Part shown: positions 16,474 to 24,588 of the stretch, piece by piece
Numbering within the stretch: the stretch's first letter is position 1
Layout of the letters: each line of letters opens with the position of its first letter
Assembly: GCA_038239345.1 (NCBI GenBank)
Contig: JBBSEX010000004.1
Coordinates: 1 to 64,000 of the forward strand
Origin: JBBSEX01 sp038239345
GTDB taxonomy: Bacteria > Acidobacteriota > Terriglobia > Bryobacterales > Bryobacteraceae
Length of the DNA: 64,000 nucleotides
Direction: 5' to 3'
Program-made: the position numbers and the translations under genes
The notes under the pieces: generated by a model
The model's database searches: none
Seen by the model: only the letters and a program-made list of their open reading frames with translations
What the model was told of the DNA's origin: nothing

Positions 16474-17112
16474 TTACCAGCCCTCGAAGGTACGCAGATT
16501 CTTGAAGTGCAGATCTTCGAATTCTACTGGCTCACCAAGGAACAGAAGGGGCGGAGTCTCCGTGTAGTCGATGGTGCCAAAACGGCCATCGGCGGAGCGC
16601 AGATCGACGAAAAGCATCTCGTCTTTTTTCCAGGTTTGAAATGGCAACTCGCCCTGCACACCGCGGTAATGAGCATGCGTTAGCGACGTCACCTCATATT
16701 CCGTGTCGTAGAACTTGAACTTTCCGCCACGCGCAACACGATCGATAACCGGCAACGGCTGATCTTTCAGCGAGGCCTGAAACGAAACGTCGTATTCGCC
16801 CTGGGCATCGGAAACCCAACCGCCGCTGCTATCGCTGAACATGAGGTACCACTCATTCCAGCTACCTTGCAGCCAATCGTAAATGATGCGCCCCACCACG
16901 ACGAACGGCTTGTTGCGGTAGGCGCCTTCGGTGCCGATCTGAATCGCCGAACTGTCGGGAGGAAGGTCCGCGACTTCACCGACCTTCTTCAAGTCGAGAT
17001 CTTCTCGAATCAAGATCGAGTGACAAAACTCGCACGTGGTTTGCACTGCGCCCGACCACAGAAATTTAACCGGGGCTCCACAATTGGGACAATTCGAGAC
17101 GGTCTGGCTCAT
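16474..17112 (-). CDS. DUF4178 zinc-ribbon protein (soluble)
   Basis: A 212-residue protein with an N-terminal zinc ribbon (CPNCGAP at about 8-14 and CEFCHS near 32-37) followed by one DUF4178 domain with SWNEWYLMFSDSSGGWVSD, matching the WWEYVLF segment of the next gene. No membrane helix is seen, unlike its larger paralogue, so it is probably cytoplasmic or peripheral. ATG 17112 overlaps the stop of the AdoMet decarboxylase gene (ATGA). The tight coupling suggests a function linked to decarboxylated-SAM production, though no DUF4178 activity is known to me. Confidence 0.75.
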   Translation of the reverse strand: MSQTVSNCPNCGAPVKFLWSGAVQTTCEFCHSILIREDLDLKKVGEVADLPPDSSAIQIGTEGAYRNKPFVVVGRIIYDWLQGSWNEWYLMFSDSSGGWVSDAQGEYDVSFQASLKDQPLPVIDRVARGGKFKFYDTEYEVTSLTHAHYRGVQGELPFQTWKKDEMLFVDLRSADGRFGTIDYTETPPLLFLGEPVEFEDLHFKNLRTFEGW

Positions 17113-17510
17113 GTGTGATAAGGCCGCTCAATCCTGCGTACGTTGACGGCTCCCGCTCCGAACTCGCGGCATAGGTAGCTCGCAAAATCCCACTCGGGCC
17201 GTGGCCGGCAACAAAAAACATTCAAACACAGAGTGCCATACTCCGGAAAAGTGTGACACGCAATATGCGATTCCGCAAGCAATGTAAGCCCGGTCACGCC
17301 TCCCGTTACCGGGAACTGGTGCCAGGCGGACGGCGCGACGGGATGCAACTGCATGTCGTCCACCAGCGCGGCGAACAGATCCTGGAGCTTTCCCAAATCT
17401 GCTAACGCCGGTGCGGCGCACCCGTGCGCTTCGACGATCCATTCGCAGCCGCCGCGCAGTCCGAGTGTCGCCGTTTGCGATTCGGAATCGACTACTGTGC
17501 GCTGCCGCAT
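17109..17510 (-). CDS. speD: S-adenosylmethionine decarboxylase proenzyme (bacterial short type)
   Basis: A 133-residue protein of the size of the short bacterial AdoMet decarboxylase. The self-cleaving motif is intact: AESHIACHTFPEYG, in which the Glu-Ser bond is cut and the Ser becomes the pyruvoyl cofactor, followed by CLNVFCC with the catalytic Cys region. The enzyme makes decarboxylated SAM, the aminopropyl donor used by the spermidine-synthase-like protein of this operon. ATG 17510 overlaps the SPFH gene by 19 bases; the frame is open to 17552 but that part reads across the SPFH zinc ribbon. The presence of both donor-making and donor-using enzymes shows that the operon carries out real polyamine-type chemistry. 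Confidence 0.85.
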   Translation of the reverse strand: MRQRTVVDSESQTATLGLRGGCEWIVEAHGCAAPALADLGKLQDLFAALVDDMQLHPVAPSAWHQFPVTGGVTGLTLLAESHIACHTFPEYGTLCLNVFCCRPRPEWDFASYLCREFGAGAVNVRRIERPYHT

Positions 17511-18538
17511 TCGGGGCAGAACTTCGCTTTCCGCGCCATCGGCTTGCCGCACTCGACGCAGAATTTGTTCTCAGTCTGTGCGCCCACCGCAGCCGGCGCG
17601 CTGGCATCGGGCGAACCACCCGGCGTAGTGACGATCGGTGGGACAGGAGCCGGCGGAGCTTGCGGACTTTGCGGCTGCTGCGGCTGATTGATCGAGTTCA
17701 TCATCGCCTGGCCCATGCCGATTCCCGCTCCCAACCCGACGCCAATCCCACCCGCGCCACCTTCATTAGCCGCTGCAATCGGCAAGGAATTCGCTACCTG
17801 ATATTGCGTGTACTGATTCATGTTGCCGATCATGTTCATGCCGATACGGGCATCCAGAATTTTCTGCAGCTCGTCGGGAAGCGAGAGGTTATCGACAACA
17901 AAGGTGTCCAGCGTCAAGCCGAGATCGGCGAAGACGGGCTTCAGCGTCGTCGCAATCGCGTCGGCAAGCAGCGCCTGATTCGCCGCCATATCGAGGAACG
18001 GCACTTTACTCTGGGCAAAGGCGTTGGTCATCTGCGACACGATGGTGTTGCGCAGCTGGCCTTCCAGATCGGCGACATGATAAACCTCGCGCGTACCGCT
18101 GATCTTGGTGTGGAACGCTTTCGGATCGTTGACGTGGTACGAATAAATTCCATAGGCGCGCAATCGAACCATGCCAAAATCGTGATCTCGAATGGTGATC
18201 GGCGTCGCCGTTCCCCAGCGTTGATTCGTCTGCTGGCGCGTAGAGAAGAAATACACATCGCTCTTGAACGGCGACTTGAAACCCTTGTCCCAGTTCAGCA
18301 GGTAAGTCAGCAACGGCAGAGTTTGGGTGCTCAGCGTGTATAGGCCCGGTCCAAACACGTCGGCGATCTTGCCCTCATTCACGAAAACGGCCATTTGCGA
18401 CTCACGCACCGTGAGTTTTCCGCCGTTCTGTATCTCCATATCCTGCATCGGATAGCGGTAAGCAAGAACGCCCTCCTCGGACTCCGTCCACTGGATGACG
18501 TCTATAAACTGCTTGGAAATAAAATCGCGAAGTGACAT
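17492..18538 (-). CDS. SPFH-domain protein with C-terminal zinc ribbon
   Basis: A 348-residue protein. Residues 20-235 form an SPFH (band 7) domain of the virion-core/YdjL-like type (GVLAYRYPMQDMEI, AVFVNEG, GPGLYTLST, VRLRAYGIYSYHV). Residues 255-325 are Gly-rich then Pro/Gln-rich and probably disordered, and residues 327-346 form a zinc ribbon (CVECGK and CPECGS). There is no membrane helix, so it probably associates peripherally as an oligomeric scaffold. It is the first gene of the eight-gene operon, about 170 bases from the divergent DUF4139 gene, so the shared intergenic region should hold the operon promoter. Confidence 0.82.
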   Translation of the reverse strand: MSLRDFISKQFIDVIQWTESEEGVLAYRYPMQDMEIQNGGKLTVRESQMAVFVNEGKIADVFGPGLYTLSTQTLPLLTYLLNWDKGFKSPFKSDVYFFSTRQQTNQRWGTATPITIRDHDFGMVRLRAYGIYSYHVNDPKAFHTKISGTREVYHVADLEGQLRNTIVSQMTNAFAQSKVPFLDMAANQALLADAIATTLKPVFADLGLTLDTFVVDNLSLPDELQKILDARIGMNMIGNMNQYTQYQVANSLPIAAANEGGAGGIGVGLGAGIGMGQAMMNSINQPQQPQSPQAPPAPVPPIVTTPGGSPDASAPAAVGAQTENKFCVECGKPMARKAKFCPECGSAQ

Positions 18539-18708
18539 AAGTTTGCTCCGGCTCCCTCAAAGTATAACGCTGAAACTTCGACGAAAGTTCAATAGGCCGA
18601 TGAGGGCCGCTACTTCCCGGGGGCGATGTCCATATCAGTTTGCGACCTTAATTAATCGCATTGCCGTGGCGGGAACTTACGGTGGCCAATTTGCTGTCTA
18701 ATGACAGC

Positions 18709-20796
18709 ATGCGAAACTTCGTCGTCGCGATTCTGATTTCTAACACTCTGTTTGCCGCCGAATTGCCGGTGAACGACGTGGTGCTGTTCAAGCACGGTGT
18801 TGGCTACTTTTCTCGCTCCGGATCTTTGAATGCCGGCGAGACAATCCGCTTGGATTTCAAAGCGGCGGAGATGAACGATGTTTTGAAATCGCTCACAGTG
18901 GAAGATCGCAGCGGCGGCAAGATCGTGGGATTGCGCTATGACTCCAGCGAAACTCTGGAGAATAAATTGGGCGATTATCCATTTCAAATCAGCAACGCTT
19001 TGTCGTTGAGCGGATTTCTGGATCAGCTCAAAGGAGCGAAGCTGGAGATCGAATTGGGGTCGGGAAAAATAACGGGAACAATCATCACTGCCCGGATCTC
19101 TCCCGCCCGCGCCAACGCCAATCTGCCCGAGCCGATGTTTGAGCAGGAGCAGTTGGTGCTGCTTCTCGATTCAGGCGAATTGCGTAGCTACAATCTTGCG
19201 GCGATCACCTCCATGCGCCTTACCGAGCCGGCGTTGCAAGCAAAATTGAAAGATTATCTGTCAACACTCGCCGGTGCCCGGTCCCAGGACAAGCGCAGCG
19301 TTTATATCGATTCGACGAATAGCGGATCACGACAGATCACCGCCAGCTACATGGTTCCCACGCCCATCTGGAAATCGAGTTACCGGCTGATTTTGGGAGG
19401 CCAGGATCCTATGCTGGAAGGCTGGGCGATCGTCGACAATACGTCAGGCGAGGATTGGACTAACGTCAGACTGTCGCTTATTTCAGGGCGGCCGATATCG
19501 TTTATCAGCCCGCTGTATGAGCCGCGTTATCGACAAAGACAGACTGCGGAGTTGCCGGACGACGGCGCGCAAGGCCCGGTCGTATATGAAGGCGCCATGG
19601 ACGCCTTAAAAAACAGGCCGGCGGCGGGGCTAGGGGGAGGATCGCCAGGAGGTTCGGCGGGTGGAGTATTAGGGGGGATTGTTGGCGGCGTACCATCGGC
19701 CGCTCCGCCACCGCCTCCGGCGCCCATCAACGGCAGACTGGGTGAACAGATGGGGCTCTCTGATAAAGTTGACGGCTTACCCCGCGAATCGTCGTACGAA
19801 ATGCTAAGCGTGGTGGCCGACGTCGCCCAAGGGCAGGCTCTGGGTGAGTTATTCGAATACAAGTTTGATCGGCCAGTAACCGTTCGCAAGAACGAATCCG
19901 CGATGCTGCCGTTCCTCCAACAGAAGATTACATCGCGCAAACTGCTGATCTACACCGGTCAATCCTCCAGCCATCCGCTGAACTCCGCGGAGCTGACGAA
20001 CACCACCGGCAAGACGCTGGATGGCGGTCCAATTACGGTGTATGACGCAAACAACTATGCGGGGGAAGCCCTGGTGGAGACTGTAAAGGCTGGGGATAAA
20101 CGGCTGATCAGCTACGGAGTCGATCTCGGCACACGCATCACCACGAAGATCGAATCGGGTGAACAGGTGGTCCGCGAAGTCCATGCAAATCGCGGCACAT
20201 TGCGCATCAGCAGCGCCATCGAATCCACAACCACTTACACGATTCGCAATGTCGACAAGAACGCCAAGACATTGATAGTCGAAACGCCGATTCGCAGCAA
20301 TTTCAAAGTGCTGGCACCAAAGCCGAGCGAATCGACACCATCCGCATATCGTTTTGAAGTGAAGCTTTCGCCGGATTCGGAAAGCAAGTTCGTCTTAAAG
20401 GAGGAACGTGCGCTATTCGATGGGCAGTCGATCTCCAATTTGAATCCCGATATGCTGCTGCTTTATTCGCAAAACAAAGCCATTCCCGCCGCGGCGAAGA
20501 GAGCCCTTACTGAACTGCTTGACAAGAAACGGCAGGTCGCGGCAACCGCCAGTGAGATCCAGCAAACCGACACCGATGTGAACGAATTAGTGAACGACCA
20601 GGAGCGTTTGCGGCGCAATATTCAGAGCTTGAACCAAGTAAACGGACAGGGCGAGCAAGTGCAGAAATACGCTCGCACACTAGCCGATCAGGAAGCTCGG
20701 CTCACCGGACTGCGCGATCGATTAAGCGCGTTGCGGAAGCAGAAGTCGGCTCAGGAAACAGAGGCGCTGGGCATGATTGAGCGCATGGATTTTTAA
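18709..20796 (+). CDS. DUF4139 domain-containing exported protein
   Basis: A 695-residue protein with an N-terminal signal peptide (hydrophobic FVVAILISNTLFA, cut near residue 17). The central region has ASYMVPTPIWKSSYRL and GWAIVDNTSGEDWTNVRLSL, the core of DUF4139, followed by a Gly/Pro-rich insert near residues 300-345. The last 110 residues look like a coiled coil (ATASEIQQTDTDVNELV and the following heptads). Function is unknown; relatives are called mucoidy-inhibitor-like. ATG 18709 is chosen because it starts the signal peptide; the open frame runs 16 codons further. It is transcribed divergently from the SPFH operon, so shared regulation is possible. Confidence 0.75.
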   Translation: MRNFVVAILISNTLFAAELPVNDVVLFKHGVGYFSRSGSLNAGETIRLDFKAAEMNDVLKSLTVEDRSGGKIVGLRYDSSETLENKLGDYPFQISNALSLSGFLDQLKGAKLEIELGSGKITGTIITARISPARANANLPEPMFEQEQLVLLLDSGELRSYNLAAITSMRLTEPALQAKLKDYLSTLAGARSQDKRSVYIDSTNSGSRQITASYMVPTPIWKSSYRLILGGQDPMLEGWAIVDNTSGEDWTNVRLSLISGRPISFISPLYEPRYRQRQTAELPDDGAQGPVVYEGAMDALKNRPAAGLGGGSPGGSAGGVLGGIVGGVPSAAPPPPPAPINGRLGEQMGLSDKVDGLPRESSYEMLSVVADVAQGQALGELFEYKFDRPVTVRKNESAMLPFLQQKITSRKLLIYTGQSSSHPLNSAELTNTTGKTLDGGPITVYDANNYAGEALVETVKAGDKRLISYGVDLGTRITTKIESGEQVVREVHANRGTLRISSAIESTTTYTIRNVDKNAKTLIVETPIRSNFKVLAPKPSESTPSAYRFEVKLSPDSESKFVLKEERALFDGQSISNLNPDMLLLYSQNKAIPAAAKRALTELLDKKRQVAATASEIQQTDTDVNELVNDQERLRRNIQSLNQVNGQGEQVQKYARTLADQEARLTGLRDRLSALRKQKSAQETEALGMIERMDF

Positions 20797-20799
20797 GCG

Positions 20800-21759
20800 T
20801 CAGCCGGCAAGTCCAGGCAAGCCGCCGATGCTTTTCGCCAGGCGGACGGCGCGTAGAATCGCTTCAGACACCGCCTCCGCCGCTGCCACGCCTAGTGCGT
20901 CGATGTCCGCGCTTTCCTCGCCGATCGATAAACCGAAAACTACGTCGCCATCGGACATCGTGTTCACCGGATAGATCGTGCGAGCCATACCAAGTTGACC
21001 GAATTGCGCCAGCTTGTTGGCCATCGGCTTCGTCAGTTTGGCATTCGTCGCTACCACTGCCAGCGTTGTGTTCTGATGGCGAAATCCCGCCAGGATCCCG
21101 TTCTTCAGAGCCGCTGAGCCGTCGGCGAATTCCATGCTGTCCGCCGCCTTTCGGGCACCGGCGACGATCTTGCCGTTCTCCGGATCGCGTACCTCGCCCA
21201 ACGCATTCACGGCCACAAGAGCCGACACTTTTACCTTCGCGTACGGCCCGCTAAGCGTCACGGTGCATGACCCGATGCCCGACTTCATCGCTCGCGTCAT
21301 CCCGAATATCTTGCCCACGGTCGCCCCAGTCCCGGCGCCGACGACGCCTTCCGCGACGGCCTTACCGGTAGCCGCGGCCGCCGCCGATTCCCCCATCTCC
21401 CGTGTCGGACGGGCCATCTTTTTTCCAAATCCAAGATCGAATAAAATCGCCGCTGGAACGAGTGGAACGACCGTGACCCCGACGTTAAATCCCACGCCTT
21501 TGTGTTCCAGAAAGCGCCGCACGCCGGATGCCGCTTCGAGTCCAAAGGCACTGCCGCCCGCCAGCGTGATGGCGTGAATGCGTTGCGTGACGTGCAGCGG
21601 ACTCAGCAAATCCCATTCCTGCGTCCCCGTAGCCGACCCTCGTATGTCGCCGCCCGCAACCGCGCCGGCTTCGCACAAAATCACCGTGCAACCCGTCAGA
21701 CCTTCATAGTCCGAAGCGTGCCCAACTAAGATCCCCGGGATATCCGTCAAACCTTTCAT
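20800..21759 (-). CDS. P1/S58 family peptidase (DmpA/NylC-like)
   Basis: A 319-residue N-terminal-nucleophile hydrolase. TDIPGILVGHA at the start and the GGSAFGLEAASGV segment are family hallmarks. The HQNTTLAVVATNA motif near residue 230 contains the Asn-Thr pair at which related enzymes cleave themselves, exposing the Thr nucleophile. The family includes beta-peptidyl aminopeptidases and nylon-oligomer hydrolases; the natural substrate here is unknown. No signal peptide is present. The start could be ATG 21759 or the adjoining GTG 21762; a GGA lies about ten bases upstream. It ends convergently with the DUF4139 gene, three bases apart. Confidence 0.85.
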   Translation of the reverse strand: MKGLTDIPGILVGHASDYEGLTGCTVILCEAGAVAGGDIRGSATGTQEWDLLSPLHVTQRIHAITLAGGSAFGLEAASGVRRFLEHKGVGFNVGVTVVPLVPAAILFDLGFGKKMARPTREMGESAAAAATGKAVAEGVVGAGTGATVGKIFGMTRAMKSGIGSCTVTLSGPYAKVKVSALVAVNALGEVRDPENGKIVAGARKAADSMEFADGSAALKNGILAGFRHQNTTLAVVATNAKLTKPMANKLAQFGQLGMARTIYPVNTMSDGDVVFGLSIGEESADIDALGVAAAEAVSEAILRAVRLAKSIGGLPGLAG

Positions 21760-21821
21760 CACGGGCGATTCCGATTCATGGATGTGTACCTTGTTAGACT
21801 ATAAGTCCAAGGGGAGCGTGA

Positions 21822-22577
21822 TTGCTGGATTTCTTTAAAACGCCTATCGCGACGTTCCAGGATTTCATTCTGCTCTCTGGCCGGGCCGTCAAGAATATCT
21901 TTCGCACTCCGCACTACGTGGACGATATTTTTATGCAGATGGACATCATTGGCGTGGGAAGTCTTCCCGTCGTTATTTTGACCGGACTGTTCACGGGAAT
22001 GGTGATGGGCATGCAAATGGCCCGCGCACTGGCGGTCTACGGAGCCACCGGGCAAGTCGGGCAGATCGTGGCGATCACGCTCGTGCGCGAACTGGGCCCC
22101 GTATTAACGGCTCTCATGGTAGCCGGCCGCAACGCTTCAGGAATTGCCAGTGAACTCGGATCAATGAAGGTGACTGAGCAGATCGATGCGATGCGCGCCC
22201 TGGGAACCGATCCGATTCAAAAGCTGGTAACGCCGCGTTTGATCGCCACCGCCGTGACGCTGCCAATGTTAACCGTCATCGCGGATTTTATGGGAATCCT
22301 TGGCGGATACATCATCGCCACAACCTTGCTGAGCCTTACTTCGGCGCAATATTGGTCAACCGCGTGGCGCGCTCTAGCCTATAACGACGTGGTGCAAGGA
22401 TTGTTGAAACCGTTTACCTTCGCGATTGTGATCTCGCTGGTTGGCTGTTATTACGGACTGCAAACCAAAGGCGGCACGCAGGGTGTCGGACTCTCAACCA
22501 CTCGGGCGGTTGTCGTTTCCTCTATCTGGATTATCGTGCTGACGTTCTTTATCGGCCGAATATTTGTGAACCTCTAA
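21822..22577 (+). CDS. mlaE: MlaE-type lipid ABC transporter permease
   Basis: A 251-residue multi-spanning protein with the MlaE/YrbE pattern: an amphipathic N-terminus, GLFTGMVMGMQMA, VRELGPVLTALMVAGRNASGIASELGSMKVTEQIDA (the conserved coupling helix, about residues 88-123) and TKGGTQGVGLSTTRAVV near the C-terminus. It is the inner-membrane part of a transporter moving phospholipids between the membranes. The start is a TTG at 21822 with GGGAG eight bases upstream. It forms an operon with the ATPase seven bases downstream and the MCE-domain protein after it. Direction of transport cannot be told. Confidence 0.9.
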   Translation: MLDFFKTPIATFQDFILLSGRAVKNIFRTPHYVDDIFMQMDIIGVGSLPVVILTGLFTGMVMGMQMARALAVYGATGQVGQIVAITLVRELGPVLTALMVAGRNASGIASELGSMKVTEQIDAMRALGTDPIQKLVTPRLIATAVTLPMLTVIADFMGILGGYIIATTLLSLTSAQYWSTAWRALAYNDVVQGLLKPFTFAIVISLVGCYYGLQTKGGTQGVGLSTTRAVVVSSIWIIVLTFFIGRIFVNL

Positions 22578-22583
22578 ATCTGC

Positions 22584-23468
22584 ATGGCCGAAGAGACGAA
22601 CAAGCCGCTTCTGAAATTTAAGGAAGTCAGCCTGCACTTCGATGCGGCGCCGGCGCTTGATCGCGTTTCGTTTGAGCTGCGTCCTGGCGAGACGTGCATC
22701 CTGTTGGGCGCGGCTGGTAGCGGTAAAACCACCATCTTGAAAACGGCGGTCGGACTAGAGCAACCGGACAGCGGCCATATTTATCTTTTCGATGAGGAAG
22801 TAACCGGACGGGACGAGCATTCGCTCTTTCAGCTGCGAAGCCGCGTCGGAATTCTTTTTCAGGAAGGAGGGCTTTTCGACTCGATGACGATTGAAGAGAA
22901 TGTAGCCTACCCGATATTGAATCACCTGGACCGGCCGGACGAAGCGCAGATTCACGAAGTGGAAGAAAAAGTGAAAAACGTTTTGCAATTTGTTGAGCTG
23001 GAAAAAACGTTAAGTAAGTTCCCCAGCGAGCTGTCGGGGGGTATGCGCCGTCGCGTTGGCATTGCCCGCGCCGTGGTGACTGAGCCCGCGTTGGTGCTGT
23101 ATGATTCCCCGACGGCGGGCCTGGATCCAATAACGGCGAACACGATTATCGCCTTAATCATCCGCGAACGGGATTCGCGCAATGCGGCGGCCATGATGGT
23201 GACGCATCGCTATCAGGATGGGCATCTGATGGCGAATTTTCGCTACAATTCCGATAGCGGACACCTGGAACGTGTATCGGGCAATGGCTCCGAAAAGTCG
23301 GACCTGAAGACCAAGTTTGTTGTGATGAATGAAGGGCGCATCGTATTTGAAGGGACGGAACAGGAACTGCACGCTTCCACCGATTCTTATGTTTCCAAAT
23401 TCGTAAAGCGGCCCGATCAGGAAGTGCGGCATGATGATTTGCTCAATGGCACGCCAAAAAAGAATTAG
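22584..23468 (+). CDS. mlaF: MlaF-type ABC transporter ATPase (Walker B Glu replaced by Ser)
   Basis: A 294-residue ABC ATPase. The Walker A motif GAAGSGKTT is near residue 38, followed by a Q-loop region GILFQEGGLF, the signature LSGGMRRRV near 148, and the D-loop TAGLDP near 178. The H-loop is MVTHRYQD, and a longer C-terminal tail carries LKTKFVVMNEGRIVFEG. The Walker B strand reads ALVLYDSP: the general-base Glu that normally follows the Asp is Ser at residue 175. In most ABC ATPases loss of this Glu slows ATP hydrolysis strongly, so this protein may hydrolyse slowly or use another base. The operon context makes lipid transport the clear role. Confidence 0.9.
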   Translation: MAEETNKPLLKFKEVSLHFDAAPALDRVSFELRPGETCILLGAAGSGKTTILKTAVGLEQPDSGHIYLFDEEVTGRDEHSLFQLRSRVGILFQEGGLFDSMTIEENVAYPILNHLDRPDEAQIHEVEEKVKNVLQFVELEKTLSKFPSELSGGMRRRVGIARAVVTEPALVLYDSPTAGLDPITANTIIALIIRERDSRNAAAMMVTHRYQDGHLMANFRYNSDSGHLERVSGNGSEKSDLKTKFVVMNEGRIVFEGTEQELHASTDSYVSKFVKRPDQEVRHDDLLNGTPKKN

Positions 23469-23501
23469 CTCGCATAGAAATTTGGTTTCAGAAAAGACAC
23501 T

Positions 23502-24575
23502 ATGGCTCTAGAAAAAAAGGCAGGCTGGGCGCGATTGCGAGTAGGAGTGATGGCGGTTTTCGCCCTGATCTTCCTTAGCATTCTGTTGTTCCTGTTGACT
23601 GGATCGCAAGGATTCTTCAAGCAGAGCGGCGACATCGTTACCTACATGGACGATTCGGCTACGCTCGCCGAGGGTTCCCCGGTAAGGCTGAACGGAATTC
23701 TTGTTGGGAAGGTCAAGAAGGTGGCGCTATCCGGGCTGAACAAACCGAAGCGCATCGTGAAGATCGACCTGCAAGTGGAGCAAAAATACTTCAAAGAAAT
23801 TCCTATCGATTCCATTGCGGCCATCAGCGCCGAAAGCCTTCTGGCGGCCAAGTACATCAATATCAAGAAGGGCAAGAACCAGCAGGCAATTCGCCCTGGC
23901 GCTGAGATTGCCGCGCAGGATACATCTAACTTCGATGACGTGATCGCTCAGGGTAATAACCTGCTCGTATCGCTGCAGAGCATATTGAACAAGGTGGACG
24001 GCATCGTGTCCACGGTGGAAGTGGGCAAGGGCAGCATCGGCAAATTGCTGGTGGATGAAGAACTCTACAATCGCGTTCTGGCCATCGCCGGCGAAGCTCA
24101 GGTGATCACCCACGCTTTAACCACGAAGAACGGCACCATCGGCAAACTGATGAACGACGACGAGCTGTACAATCAGGTCCGCGGCTCGTTGACGCGCATG
24201 GACGGGTTGCTGAACGACATTCAAAATGGCGACGGCACCATCGGGAAATTTATCAAGGATCCGGCGCTATACAACGACACGCACCAGTCTGTTCTGGAGA
24301 TTCGAAAGCTACTCGCCGATCTGAATGCCGGCAAGGGAACCGCTGGAAAATTGCTGAAGAGCGACGAATTGCATGCCCAGATTCTGACTACGATTTCGAA
24401 AGTGGACGTCACTATCGACAAGATCAATTCCGGCCAGGGAACGATCGGCCAGCTGCTGGTGAACGCTCAGCTCTACGATTCTCTAAACGGTACCACGCGT
24501 GAGATGCATGAGCTGTTGAAGGACTTCCGGGCGAATCCGAAGAAGTTCCTGCGCATCAAACTGGCCTTGTTTTAG
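23502..24575 (+). CDS. mlaD: MlaD-type MCE protein with five 34-residue C-terminal repeats
   Basis: A 357-residue protein with a membrane anchor at about 17-35 and an MCE domain at 42-125 (GSPVRLNGILVGKVKKV, SLLAAKYINIKKG). A C-terminal region follows, built of five repeats that begin at residues 175, 209, 243, 277 and 311, an exact period of 34. Each repeat carries G-x-G-T-I-G-K-L-hydrophobic-x-D-x-x-L-Y. MCE proteins form hexameric rings that shuttle lipids through the periplasm; the repeat region probably extends the ring into a helical barrel or tunnel, though this is inference. It is the substrate-binding partner of the two preceding genes, 33 bases downstream of mlaF. Confidence 0.88.
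   Translation: MALEKKAGWARLRVGVMAVFALIFLSILLFLLTGSQGFFKQSGDIVTYMDDSATLAEGSPVRLNGILVGKVKKVALSGLNKPKRIVKIDLQVEQKYFKEIPIDSIAAISAESLLAAKYINIKKGKNQQAIRPGAEIAAQDTSNFDDVIAQGNNLLVSLQSILNKVDGIVSTVEVGKGSIGKLLVDEELYNRVLAIAGEAQVITHALTTKNGTIGKLMNDDELYNQVRGSLTRMDGLLNDIQNGDGTIGKFIKDPALYNDTHQSVLEIRKLLADLNAGKGTAGKLLKSDELHAQILTTISKVDVTIDKINSGQGTIGQLLVNAQLYDSLNGTTREMHELLKDFRANPKKFLRIKLALF
24024..24533 (+). repeat. Five in-frame 102-bp repeats encoding 34-residue units in MlaD
   Basis: The units start at codons 175, 209, 243, 277 and 311 of mlaD. They are diverged at the DNA level but keep the period without a single insertion or deletion, and all retain the Gly-Thr/Ser-(Ile)-Gly core followed about eight residues later by Leu-Tyr or Leu-His. 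The constant period points to structural constraint rather than slippage. Confidence 0.8.
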
Positions 24576-24588
24576 CCTGCCGTGCGGA

